A DNA stretch of 64,000 bases from the NCBI GenBank assembly GCA_039707655.1, contig CM077668.1, forward strand, positions 66,233,086-66,297,085, given 5' to 3'. Source of the stretch: Elymus sibiricus. Its lineage: Eukaryota > Streptophyta > Magnoliopsida > Poales > Poaceae. The notes under the pieces were generated by a model. The model was not told the DNA's origin, did not search any database, and worked only from the letters and a program-made list of their open reading frames with translations. The position numbers and the translations under genes were made by a program. The number at the start of each line of letters is the position of its first letter. The stretch's first letter is position 1. Below are positions 32,074-42,617 of the stretch, piece by piece.

Positions 32074-33546
32074 TGTTAGGGCATTTCCCGCCTTAGGGTT
32101 TTGGTGATGATGACAATGCACTTGTGGACTAATCGTGCGCCCTAGTTTATTCAGGTACACCTTAATTGGCGCAAGACGGTTAGGCATTCCCTCTGGACGG
32201 AAAAGATCGAAGACGGAGTTTCCGACGCTTTTATTTCTTTGGTCGTAGGAAATCCGTACTATTAAGAGGGAATCCACATCGGAAGGTACTGGGTGAATCA
32301 ATGCACGTACACATTCTATTGCACCCACGATATATCCTTCCGTTCGAGGAGAGAGGTCCTCAAAGTCCTTCTGTGGCAGTGGTTTTAGTGCCCAGCGGTT
32401 GTACCGCCTGTGTAAGCGGTTGTACCGCCCGACCGGTTGTTCCGGCCCTGCACCGCTCCACTACAGGAATGCCTTCTGTAGTGGAGCTGTTGTTGGGCGG
32501 TGGTGGCCCGGTAGTTTCCGGACGGCTTCGGCGAACCGGTACTACCGGTGCCTGGAGCGGTTGTACCGCTCCAGACTTAGCCACCACATGGACACTGGTC
32601 TAGCGGTTGAACCGGCACAACCATCGCCCAACTACCGCTATGGGGTGACTCCTCTTCTGTAATGAGGCGGTTGTTGGGTGGTGGTGGAGTGGTAGTTCCT
32701 GGTTGGCTCCGGCCGACCGGTACTACCGGTTGCTCCACCGGTTGTACCGCTAGGGCATTTCTGCAGTGGGAACCCGTGAATACCGGTTGTACCGGTGCTC
32801 CAAGCGGTTGTACCGCTGCAGTGTAATTTCTCTTTTTCCTCTTGCCTCTCTCTCTCTTCCATTGTTGCCCTCCAAGCTTTCTTGCCCGATCTCTCTCTCT
32901 AGCCACTCAAACTTGTTGATTTGCTAGGGATTGAAGAAGGAGACCTAGATCTACACTTCCACCAAAGGAAATTTGATTCCCCCATACTTTCTTGTGTGGA
33001 TTTTGTTACTCTTGGGTGTTTGGGCACCCTAGACGGAAGAGGTCACCTCGGAGCCACATTCCATTGTGGTGAAGCTCCGTGGCGGTGTTGGGAGCCTCCA
33101 ATTCAGTTGTGGAGAGAGCCTCAACCTTGTTTGTAAATGTTCGGTTGCCGCCTTCAAGGGCACCATTAGTGGAATCACGGCACCTTGCATTGTGCGAGGG
33201 CGTGAGGAGAATACGGTGGCCTTAGTGGCTTCTTGGGGAGCATTGTGCCTCCACACGGCTCCAACGGAGACGTACTTCTCCCTAAAGGGAAGGAACTTCG
33301 ATAACACATCCTCGTCTTCACCGGCTCCACTTGTGGTTATCTCTTACCTTTACTTTGTGCAAGCTATAGTTGTGTTGTATCCCTTGCTTGCTTGTGGTGT
33401 CATTGTTATTAGCATCATATAGGTTGCTCACCTAGTTGCTCATCTAGACAACCTATTTTGTTGCTAACCCTAATTTGTTAAGAAAAGCTAAAAATTGGTA
33501 GTTGCCTATTTACCCCCCCCTCTAGTCAACCATATCGATCATTTCA
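32074..33546 (+). mobile_element. Solo copia LTR nested in the hAT element
   Basis: The 1473-bp sequence starts TGTTAGGGC and ends GATCATTTCA, with a perfect 5-bp duplication ATGGG at 32069-32073 and 33547-33551. Its right end (ACCCCCCCTCTAGTCAACC) is typical of copia LTRs that precede a TGGTATCAGAGC site, but no internal region follows. At 32395-32815 it holds many GGTTGTACCGC and GGTAGTACCGG palindrome-like repeats. Confidence 0.88.
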
Positions 33547-33590
33547 ATGGGAAATACCAAGAATCATACCTATTCATGGTTGTAAAGTCT

Positions 33591-34425
33591 TCACTTAAAT
33601 AACATCATTCTTTTAGTGTTCCTTGAAATAAAATCTTCGATAATATCCTCATAATCAGTCTTCTCCAATACTTCACTCTCAAGTGCTATTGTGGCCAAAT
33701 CAGTAAGTCTTTGTTGTGTCATGGTAGTGCGCAAATAAGACTTCAATAGCTTCAATTTCGAAAAGCTCCGTTCCGCTGATGCAACAGTCACAGGGATGGT
33801 CAAAAGAACTCTATATGCAATACTTGCATTGGGAAAACAATCATGCCGCTTCAAAAACTTTAAAATTTCAACAGGCCCAATATTTTCTTTTGGAATGAAA
33901 TTTTAAAGAAACATCAACCCCACATACAGTTCATTGGCATCAATGTCAGATTTTCCATCCTTTGTAAGAGCAACCTCAAGATTATCACAAGAAGTTTTCA
34001 AGCTCTTCTTATCCAAGGACTGCAATGTTTCAGAGGTAAATAAGAAACCAAATATTAATTTGCTTGGAATCAAGGGAATCCCAATTTCTTGGATCAAATA
34101 TATCAAGATGAAAAGAATCACCAACATCCGCAGTAGGTGAAGTATTCAAGTTGCCATCAATATTACTAGCCTCGATGTTATCATGATTTTCTTCACCTGC
34201 AATATTATTTTCTGTCTCTATCTGACCATCTCTAGGGCTAGGATCATTTTCAACATTAGTATCACGTGCATGCTCTTGATCAAGCGACTGATTATCGAAG
34301 GACACTTGTGGTTTTTTAATAACATACTTATCCATATTTCCAAACTGAGACTGTTTTAAGTCCTCAATTTTTTGTTTCTTCATATGCTTTTGGTAACCAG
34401 ATTCATGTTTTCTAAGTGAAGACAT
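33591..34425 (-). pseudogene. hAT transposase remnant (ZMYM1-like), internally deleted
   Basis: The N-terminal part (34425-34030) has the basic start HESGYQKHMKKQKIEDLKQS and FDPRNWDSLDSKQ typical of TTF-finger hAT transposases. The C-terminal dimerisation domain lies at 33854-33591 (SIAYRVLLTIPVTVASAERS, then FSKLKLLKSYLRTTM). The catalytic middle, with the RNase H-fold and finger, is missing. A TAA at 33903-33905 breaks the frame between LYVGLMFL and NFIPKENIG. The source protein was several hundred residues longer. Confidence 0.85.
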
Positions 34426-35090
34426 GACTCAGATCTTGCAATGCTAGACGCCTAATTGATGAGAATAATAAAATTAGCTACAAAGTTTTGGCAAAACTAT
34501 ATACGGGATCGAAATTGAATCACAGCGATGGTGAAGGGCTCACAGAATCACCGGCAGTCGACGCAACGACGCTTGAGAAATCGAAGATGGTGCGAACTTG
34601 CCTGCCTTCCTGCCGGCCTTCCTGCCGGGCGCCGGGTGCCGTTCCTGCCGGCCGGCGGCCGATCGCTGCCTTGCTGGGAGCCTGGGACCGTGGGTCGCTT
34701 GCCCTAGCCGCCACACGCCCGCACGAAGAAACGAAGGGAAAGGATAACTGGAGAAGGGACGCTTCGTTCGATCGCTATTTTTTCTTTTTCTTTTTCCTGA
34801 CTGAATCTGTTGATCGATCGGCGATCGCTGGGAGCCTGGGCGCGGCTGCTGTCGATCGATCGGCTGCGTGAGAAACGGAGAGGAGGGGTCGCGATCGGGG
34901 AACCTGCGCGAGGCACGCCAGGAGGCCCATGACAGCGAACAGCAGCCCATCATCTGTCGCTATTAAGTCTAACGAGGCCTATTACTACTAACGAAGCCTA
35001 TTACTACTGCATACATACATATTTTGAGGCCCCTAAAACCTGGGGGGCCTGTGCGCCCGCACAGGTTGCACTCCCCCAGGACCGGGCCTG

Positions 35091-35250
35091 CGGGTACGTC
35101 GCCGTGTCCCGCTTGAGGTGCGCCGGGTAGTCCATGCCGAGCGCGTCGAGGTCGTGCTCCAGCCCGTGGCCGACGAGGAGCCGCGGGAGGAGTAGGAGTA
35201 GGACTGCTCGCCGTTGAGGAGGATGTCCTGCACCCGCCTCATCGCCTGCT
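35091..35250 (-). other. Exonuclease exon segment between hAT and frameshift
   Basis: This stretch belongs to the exonuclease pseudogene. It reads QAMRRVQDILLNGEQ in one frame and then RLLVGHGLEHDLDALGMDYP in another, which locates the second frameshift within the TCCTACTCC repeat at about 35185-35205. Confidence 0.75.
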
Positions 35251-36059
35251 TCACCGTCGGCGCGTCGTGGAGCGGCGGAGGTGCTCGGGCCGGATGCCCG
35301 TGGTCTCGTACCGGTAGTGCGTCACCGGGATGAGGGGTTTCACGAAGCTCTCGTAGAGGATGGCCTCGTGCTCGTCGACGACGCAGACGCGCGCGCACAC
35401 GTCGAGCGTGCCGTCGCTCCCGCCGCCGACCATCTTGCACCCCAGCGCCACGGCGCCGCGGCCGCCTCGCGCGCCCACCCTCGACATGCTTCGGGCGAGG
35501 CTCTGCACCGATGAAGGATGGGAGGCGCCGGAGAGCTTGCAGGTTGGGCGGTGGGCGCGGAGGGAGGTGGGCGCGGGGAAGACGGCGAGGCAGAGCGGGC
35601 AGCCGTGGGCTTGGAAGGCGGCGGCGCAGGCGGGCTTGGAGGGCAGGGAGGCGCCGAAGCCGAGGTGGTCGCGGAGGGCGTCGAGGGAGCGGCAGTGCTT
35701 GCCGCAGACGCCGCAGCGTGGCTCGTGGTGGGAGTGGTGCGACGACCGCATGTGCTCCACCAGGTTCTCCATCCGGTTGAACTGACGGTAGCACGCCGCG
35801 CACCTGTGACGGCTGCACGTAAACACCCAAGAATTCCTCGATGGTCAGCAAGAAGAAAACGTGTGATCGTGCAATGTGGCATGCATGCACACGTAGTCAC
35901 GCACGTTACGTACAAGAGAAAACAAAGCAGTCCATGAAGAAGATGCATGGAGCAGTGGGCACCTGTGAGCATCTGAAGAGTTGTCCATGGTCGGCAGCAA
36001 GTGCAGAGATGCAGCAAACAGTAGTCGTTGTGCTTGGTTGGTTGATTGGGCTGTAAGAA

Positions 36060-36080
36060 ACGGAGGGCTATTTATGTAGC
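36060..36080 (-). promoter_or_regulatory. TATA-like box of the exonuclease pseudogene
   Basis: The minus strand reads CTACATAAATAGCCC about 80 bases upstream of the exon 1 ATG, a good position for a plant TATA box. Confidence 0.45.
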
Positions 36081-37515
36081 TGCAAAACGGATGGCATTCG
36101 ATTCCTGACAGCGTCGCCAACGTAACTAGCTAGTAACTTCATTCACTGGCCAGGATACTAGCATATTCATGGTTCAGCATACTAGCTAGCTAGCTACTAT
36201 GCTCAGGGAGAGAAGAAAGAACATAGACACCAGAATGCCCTCAACATAACCCTCCATTTTTGCAGAAAGGAAAAGAGATGATGAGAATGAGATGCCCTGG
36301 TCAAAATATCCGGTTTGAAAAGGCAAGAACAGCCCACCCAATCCCGGCAGATGGATGCCGCGGACGGAAAGATTGGATTGGGATTCCGGCCGGAGATCGA
36401 CCGACGTGCACACGCCCCGCTGCGGCGTCGGGCGGACGACCATCATCGTCGTCTTATGTTGGCTCCGTCTTTTGGCGGTGGCGGAGAGCCGCGCGGAGCG
36501 CCGGATGCTGGGATCTGCATGGATATCCTGGGAACATACCGTCTCCTGCTGAGCTTTGCGTTGGGAGATGTCCTCATCTCATTCTCCTGGTCCTGGTGCT
36601 GGGCATCTGTTTTGCTGCCTCTCTGACTGAAAATCCATGTTGAATACATTCCCAAAATCATGATTTTCCAACACACTTAATGAGAAACAATGCATTTACC
36701 ATCTTGTGAGTAAACTGAACTGAAACTTTCGGTTTCGAGAGAAAAATGAACTCATACTTAACTGAAGTAAAATAACATTGCCACACAGTACCACCATGCC
36801 AGATGGAATGATAAGCTCTCACCAAGCATACATGCATAGATACAGCCACCTACTAGTACTGCAGAACATGCAACGTGAAAGTCTATGCTGCATTGTAGTA
36901 AACCCCAAAGATAAACTGATGAAGAAAGTTATGCTTCATACTCGCGACCAAAAACGAAATCAAATGTTTCTGTTTCAAGCCGACAGCACGTCCAGCGAGA
37001 CTTCACTTTGTCCTTCCAATTCATCGTGCAAAAGTAGCTGTTAAACAGCGAGAACTCTTTTTTTTTTTTTTTGACAATCAAACAGCAAGAACTGGTTCCA
37101 AGAGCTAAGAAACAGAACAGTCCCAACAGCACAGTGAACAGTCCCATGAGTTTTCCACAAATCCAAATGTTTAATGATTTCATCCTCAAACAACACTCAA
37201 TATGACTAACTGAATGCAAAGGACAGACAAGCAGAAGCATTAGAGTTAATAGGCAAAAGAACTGACCATACCGAAGAGTTAGGACCAGCAGACAAACACT
37301 TACACACACAAAATGTCAATCAACAACAGTTGTTGGAGCAACCTGAAGCTCAGGGGTTAATACAGGCTTCCTACAGAGCTTGTCCTAGAAGAAATAGTTC
37401 AGTACACAAAGTCTGAACCACAGACTGCATTAAACAGTGATACCAAAGTCAGCTGGAATCAGTACACTGCACTAGTACCAAAATTGGGCACTTTACATCA
37501 GTTTTAGCCACTGCT
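36081..37515. other. Intergenic DNA and 3' flank of the 37516 gene
   Basis: The sequence is ordinary non-coding DNA with a 15-base T run at about 37058. Frames between 36186 and 36643 overlap on both strands and lack domains. The 3' UTR of the minus-strand gene that ends at 37516 probably extends into 37000-37515. Confidence 0.4.
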
Positions 37516-38779
37516 TTACTTAAGAAGCCGTTCAAACCATTCACCATCATAACCTGCTTCTCTCATCAGAATCCTTGTGCAGAACTTGTAATCGTGATTG
37601 AGAAGCAGCAGTTCACCGCCCACCAAGGATTCCAATGTTATCTTGTCATCGCCTCTTCGGAAGACCATGCCAGAACTTGCATATTTGGCCTCAAATACCT
37701 CCCAGGCTTTCTTAGCATCAGACAGGGTACAAGCAAAAGGACTAAACTCCTTTAGGTCGTCCAAAAGAGCATCAAGAAATGGGATCTCAACATAATGCTG
37801 ATAAAGATGAAATGAACAAGCACACAGCTTGGAATAATCATGGAGTAGTTCGCAAATAACAGCTGCTGGATTCTGCCAAATGGCATTAAGAGCGTTGTCT
37901 ATTGCCCACTGCTGCGCAATACGGAACCTGGGTCCTTCACCAAACAGCAGAAAGAATAACTGGCAGTGCAGTTTACCCTGATTTGTAGACTGCTGGTGAG
38001 GATTAGCTTCAAATGTGCAAAAGAAGTCCACTGCGTCTGAGACAGCTCCATCTCCAAATAAGACCAACTCACTGGTACAACAAAAAAAAAGTTCCATTTC
38101 ACTAACACAAGAAAAGATCAAAAGATAGGTCAAATAAAATACATGATGACAACAATAACTGCAGCAAATTAAAGAATGAATGACAAACATACACATTACT
38201 GTAGCTCCAAACATGCAGTTTCCGAAGTAGCGAGGTAATTTCACTGTCTTGAACACGAACCAAGGGGCAGCATTTCTCTCAATTTCAATTAGATATACTC
38301 TAAAACCAACAACATAATTGTTTGATTCTTGAATAAGGAACTTGACAACATATCCATTTTCAAGGCGTATGACAATGGTGTGATAAGTCTCCTCCTGTTA
38401 AAGTAAACAGTAACGTCAATAACAACACATCACAGGAGCTACATAAGAGAATAGACATAGCATATGAGAAAGATTTGAGAAAACATACGATGTAACTAGG
38501 GGCTGTGACTGGGATCTGAACAGGCGTGCCATCATATAAAACTCCAGGAACTGACATAAAACAGATGGCTCGATAGCGTTCCCGAGTAGCTGTATAGAAT
38601 TCCCTAAATTGAGCTGGAGTTGGTCTTAAGGGAAATTCTATCCTGAAAAGGTCATTCAGTTGCCTCTGGATGTTGACAGGTCTGCGAAAGATGGCTTCAG
38701 TTTGAGAAATCACAGTTTTCTCATACTTGCGACACTTTGCTTCATCCCGTAGATTTTGGAGGTAACCAGCATCAGCCAT
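37516..38779 (-). CDS. Intact plant gene, possibly a divergent RIP-like domain protein
   Basis: Three exons, 38779-38489, 38394-38195 and 38071-37516, give 348 residues with clean GT/AG borders. The N-terminal part (MADAGYLQNLRDEAK) has no signal peptide, so the product is likely cytosolic or nuclear. Residues about 97-150 contain VIRLENGYVVKFLIQESNNY, followed by a Tyr/Val/Gly-rich strand pattern. EGPRF (E209, R212) in a hydrophobic context resembles the E-x-x-R active-site pattern of ribosome-inactivating N-glycosidases, but the second position deviates. I therefore call a RIP-like fold tentatively; an uncharacterised grass family is the safer label. The ATG follows a 5' UTR acceptor (TTGCAG) ten bases upstream. 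No disabling change is seen. Confidence 0.7.
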
Positions 38780-39440
38780 TTTTCAACCTGCAATAAGATA
38801 ACATAATTTAGGAACATCTAATGCTGCATTACAAGTAATCAATGCTAAAACATCCAAAAACTGTGCCATCAAGGTAATCTAAAATCGTAACAACGCACCC
38901 TAAAGGAAATAATGCAAGACTATAAAATAGATGGATAGTAAAGCACTCCATTAACAGATATCACCTGCCACGCAAAACTTGCTGCTACCAAAACTTATTA
39001 CCCTGTTTCATAGTTTCCATATTTATGATGGATACAGGATGGTAAAGATCACAAATACTCCTACATGTCAACAGACTAGCATCATAAACTTTCCATATAT
39101 AATAGGACATGGACATAAACTTGCTGCTGCTAAACTTGGCATAAATAGGATGTACTAGATGATGCAACTTTCCATATATGATCCGAGATGAACTATGTGA
39201 ACAGCAAATCTTAAGCTATGAGACAATAGTCTGCATGAATTGGCATACACATTGCATGTTTAAACAGGTAGCAGCGAACTGAATCAAAACATCAGAGCCC
39301 CATACAAGTTGCAAAAATCCTGAAAATCACAGAAATATCCTTGCACGTCCACCTTCAGTTAGCTAGCGGGTACTACATAGCAACAGAACCAGGCACTGCA
39401 CACGTGGAAATAAGCATAGCAGGAACGAGCTGACGAATCC
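38780..39440 (-). other. 5' UTR intron of the 37516 gene
   Basis: AT-rich intron-like DNA between the acceptor just upstream of the ATG (about 38790) and GC-rich first-exon DNA beyond 39440. There are short imperfect repeats around AACTTGCTGCT and CTTTCCATATAT (38970-39180). No coding features. Confidence 0.45.
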
Positions 39441-39860
39441 GATTGGATTTTAGGTAGGAGCGAACTGACGAGTCCAATTGGAGTTCAGGTCGGGAACACA
39501 CAAGGGTTTAGGGGTTATAGGAGAAAGGAACTGACCTCTCTCAGATTGTTACCTCACGCCCCCGCCAGTCAGCTCTGCCTTCCCGCACTTGTGTCTCACA
39601 GCCGCAGCCGCCAGTGGCCACCGGCCCTCTGCCCTGAGATTAGGTCGCCAGATTGGAGTTTAGGTAGGGACGAACTGACTCCGATTGGAGATTACGTCGG
39701 AGACGCATTGGGGTTTAGGGGTTAAGGAGAAAGGAACTGACCTGACCACTCAGATTGCGACGCCGCCGCCACCGCCAGTGGGTTCCGCCTTCCCGCAGCC
39801 GTGTCTCCCGGCCGCCGCCGCCAGTTGGCTCCGGCCCTCCGCCCTCCCGCCCGCCCACCG
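39441..39860 (-). repeat. ~210-bp tandem duplication spanning first exon and donor
   Basis: 39441-39650 and 39651-39860 are diverged copies with shared blocks GATTGGA, TTTAGGTAGG, GGTTTAGGGGTTA, GAGAAAGGAACTGACC and CTTCCCGCA. Each copy has a minus-strand GTCAGTTCC that could act as a splice donor for the untranslated first exon, so the gene may have two alternative first exons. Confidence 0.7.
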
Positions 39861-40676
39861 ACCGGCAGCCACAAGTCACAACCAGCCGCAGGGGGACGAA
39901 ACGGAGGCTCATACGCGGCTCGGGGCGTCCGGTGGGTTCCAGTAACGGGCCTTGGGCCGCGCATTGCTGCATCTCTCCGTGCATTGGTATGGAGAGCGCG
40001 CGTAACGGGCCAGGCCAAAGAAGCAGTCAATCCGCAGAATGAATCGGGAGCGGGGTCCAGCTTTTCCGATCCGGGGCGGTTCCGCTTGGCGGATCCGGGC
40101 GCAAGGACGAGCCCCAAGAACTCGATCCATATGGAACTGACCCGCCAAACTTCACGCATTCGGGCGCAAGGACAAGCCCCGAGAACTCGATCCATATGGA
40201 ACCGCTCCGCCCTTTTGTGACGGTGACGGATCCTCTCCGAGCCCGGAGGATTGCATCTGCTTCGTACCATCAGCGCCGGATCTGGTCCTTCGTAGAAAAT
40301 CAGTTTAAGAGAGATACAACCTGTAGGTTGCAAATCAGTTAGACGACGACATACAGAAAATTGCGAGAGTAGCATGAAAAACAATTACCTTGAACAAATG
40401 ACCGCACTGATTAAGGGCACCGGGGTCATCGAGTAGGCGGCATGGTGGATCTATAAACATCCTGAAGGCGGCACGACGCCGTCGAAAATTTATCGGCGTT
40501 GCGCCGCCAGCGGTACCAGTACTCTGCCAGTACTCTGGTACGCAGAAAATCATCTACCGCCGTCAGCAAAACCCGGAGCGGCAGCGATAGTGGATCCACC
40601 CCGACCTAGCGGCGGCGAGGAGCGCTCGGGGGGAACAAGGACAGGGATTAGGTTTAGCCTCCGTGGGGGTATTTAA
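39861..40676. other. Upstream region with a 63-bp repeat and a possible 5' exon
   Basis: GGGCGCAAGGACGAGCCCC plus AGAACTCGATCCATATGGAA occurs at about 40097 and 40160. On the minus strand 40460-40390 reads into TTCAAGGTAATTG, a good donor, so a short 5' exon is possible. No known domain. Confidence 0.35.
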
Positions 40677-40809
40677 ACACAGAGGTGTGAGTCATATCCG
40701 GCCACGTATCAACCGTTTCCTAATTAACAACTCCGCGTGGCCACGTATCCGGCCACACAGAGGTGTGAGTCATATCCGGCCACGTATCAACCGTTTCCTA
40801 ATTAACAAC
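40677..40809. repeat. Exact 55-bp direct repeat, 78-bp spacing
   Basis: The block starting ACACAGAGGTGTGAGTCATA and ending CCTAATTAACAAC occurs at 40677-40731 and 40755-40809 without a mismatch, implying a recent local duplication. Confidence 0.9.
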
Positions 40810-40994
40810 CGCTACACCAACCAACAAACAAGTAGATACACCCAAGCTGCGCGCCTGCTCGAGTGAACCCGCCACGCAAGTTGCCCTGCAGCCGATGTAG
40901 CACCTGTGCTAAACGAGCAGAACCAGCAACCAGCAACTCAGCAAGGGGTCCTTCCTTGTCCTCCTCGTCTTCTCCCGTCTTTCTTTTGAACACA

Positions 40995-41280
40995 CGCACA
41001 CATTATACATACGTACGCACGCAAACATCTTCAAGAGACTGAGCCAACACATCATTTTAAAATTGACGAAGTCGTCACAGACGTCTTTGTAGTCAACGAG
41101 AACGCTCCACCCACTAAACGCACATCACTAAAAGACCTGAAATAAATCCAGAAAAATGCAAGCACCAATGTCAAGTATGAGACTTGAACTCTGGTGGGCA
41201 GGGGATGCCACTGTACTCCTAACCATTCAACCACAGTTTGGCTCGCGTCTTCTCCCGTCTTCACATTTCCCCCAAGAGCA
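40995..41280 (-). mobile_element. tRNA-derived SINE (Au-like), minus copy
   Basis: On the minus strand a tRNA-like head has GGTTAGGAGTACAGTGGCAT (A-box region) and GAGTTCAAGTCTCA (B-box). The body follows with TTGACATTGGTGCTTGCATT, GATGTGCGTTTAGTGGGTGG and GACTACAAAGACGTC. The same body occurs inverted at 41478-41760. Confidence 0.7.
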
Positions 41281-41477
41281 CTACCCTGTGGCTTGACGAT
41301 CAGACCTCTAGAATATCGTAGTTACCACTAAAATATTATTCTAACCCCGAGCATAAATACATACACATAAATAGTAAATTCCTATTTTTTGTTATTTTTT
41401 AATAATGTTTTTGTGGATGAACATCAACAAGTGTTCTAGCATCCTATGAAAAATTGCCACCAAAAGACGTTCATATT

Positions 41478-41760
41478 GCAAACCAATCTGTGATTTGATG
41501 GTTAGGAGAACACTGCTATCCCCAGCCCACTAGGGTTCAAGTCCTATACTTGACATTGGTGCTCGCACTATTCCTGGGTTTATTTCAGACTTCCGGCGAT
41601 GTGCGTTTAGTGGGTGGAGACGTTCTCGTCGACTACAAAGGCGTCTGTGGCGACTTCGTCAATCTTAAGATGATGTATTGGCTCAGTCTCTCGGAGATGT
41701 TTATGGGGGTAGGGTGTGTGTTCATAGGGGTAAGTGTATGCTCATATATATGAGCGACTT
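41478..41760 (+). mobile_element. tRNA-derived SINE (Au-like), plus copy
   Basis: GATGGTTAGGAGAACACTGC (A-box region) and GGGTTCAAGTCCTA (B-box) begin the head. CTTGACATTGGTGCTCGCAC, GATGTGCGTTTAGTGGGTGG and GACTACAAAGGCGTC follow. It faces the minus copy across about 200 bases, so read-through RNA would form a long hairpin. Confidence 0.75.
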
Positions 41761-41764
41761 AGAT

Positions 41765-41888
41765 TATACTGTGTTTAAAAGACATTCATAAGTTAAACTA
41801 TTTTCGATAAACTTGGTCAAACTTTATAAAATTTGACTTAGATCAAAGCTAATATGCAGAGAAAAAAAAATAAAAACGGAGGAAGTAT
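41765..41888. mobile_element. Stowaway MITE right-half remnant
   Basis: AACTTGGTCAAACTTTATAA, then AATTTGACTTAGATCAAAGC and the end AAAACGGAGGAAGTA match the right half of a common Stowaway type. The left half is missing, probably cut off by the SINE insertion. A TTA microsatellite follows. Confidence 0.55.
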
Positions 41889-42617
41889 TATTATTATTAT
41901 TATTATTTATATTACTATTTATGCGGGTGTATTTGAGCTCAGAGTAGATAATCCATGTCTTGAACGCTTTTTCTCTATTTCTTGCTTTATCTCTTCTGTC
42001 TTCACCCTCAACATAGGGCCATCTCCAGGAATTCGGGGCACCCGAGCGAAAAGCAAAATGGGGCCCTAATATTAGAAAAAATATATAATATAACTCAAGC
42101 ATAATCACTTAATTATATAATTTAAATTTATGTTATTTTGTACAATGTTTAGAAAATTCTCAAATATCAATGCAAAATACTAATGCATGATTGTTTCTTC
42201 TAGAACTAGAATGCATGTTTGTTTCTCTTTATATGAACCAAACAAAAATAATATCAATGAATTTGAACTGATGAACTCCATGAATTGAGCTTGTAACTTG
42301 TACATATAGTTAGTTAGAATAGAAAAAGATAGAACCTTGATTTTGGACTTGGAGGAGCAACTATTAAAATCTTGAATCTGTGCCAGTCTGAACTTCAACA
42401 ACTAGACAAAAAATTGTTCCAAAACATATTAGTAATTAGTAAATTGTTGTACAACTTTGCAGGTCAGTTTGTATCAAAATTGGTTAGAGAAAAGGAGAGG
42501 AGCGTAGGGCACAACACCGGTTGGCCTTCTGTTCAGCGGCACCGTGGTAGTGTCAGCCGACGCGGCGGTGGCCGGCGCTCGCAATTATCGTGCAATTCAG
42601 TCGGAGCGAAGAGACCA
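41889..42617. other. Repeat-like DNA, possibly a second hAT edge
   Basis: At about 42015-42070 the blocks AGGGCCAT, GGGGCACCCGAGCGAAAAGC and AAAATGGGGCCCTAA recall the left end of the 31948 hAT element (AAAATGGGCCCTA). No target duplication could be set, so this is only a hint. No gene. Confidence 0.3.

Larger units (their letters stand above)
31948..35090 (-). mobile_element. hAT transposon, non-autonomous, inside the exonuclease exon
   Basis: The ends CAGGGCCGGGCCGG (31948) and inverted CAGGCCCGGTCCTGG (35090) are hAT-type terminal inverted repeats. A perfect 8-bp target duplication CGGGTACG lies at 31940-31947 and 35091-35098. The interior has only the N-terminal and C-terminal parts of a hAT transposase, plus a nested solo LTR (32074-33546). 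Removing the element and one duplication copy restores the exonuclease codons across the junction. Confidence 0.93.
31616..35988 (-). pseudogene. C2H2 zinc-finger DEDDh (REX4-like) exonuclease pseudogene, split by hAT
   Basis: The family joins N-terminal C2H2 fingers to a 3'-5' exonuclease of the DEDDh class, as in plant REX4/ISG20-like proteins. Exon 1 (35988-35963) encodes MDNSSDAH. Exon 2 starts at 35803 with [17 protein letters not shown], then fingers [17 protein letters not shown] and [17 protein letters not shown]. The exonuclease part shows ALGCKMVGGGSDG, HYRYETTGI, VGHGLEHDLDALGMDY and, after the hAT insertion, YDDCVAAMRLYKRMR. The family norm for the first motif is DCEMV, so both acidic catalytic residues are replaced (Gly and Lys). 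Two frameshifts occur, near 35265-35275 and near 35170-35200. A hAT element interrupts codons TYP|PLMK at 31948-35090. The gene is dead by several independent lesions. The final stop is at 31616-31618. Confidence 0.85.

Noticed and set aside
36186..36643. Small ORFs upstream of the exonuclease pseudogene
   Set aside because: Overlapping frames on both strands without domains or splice support.
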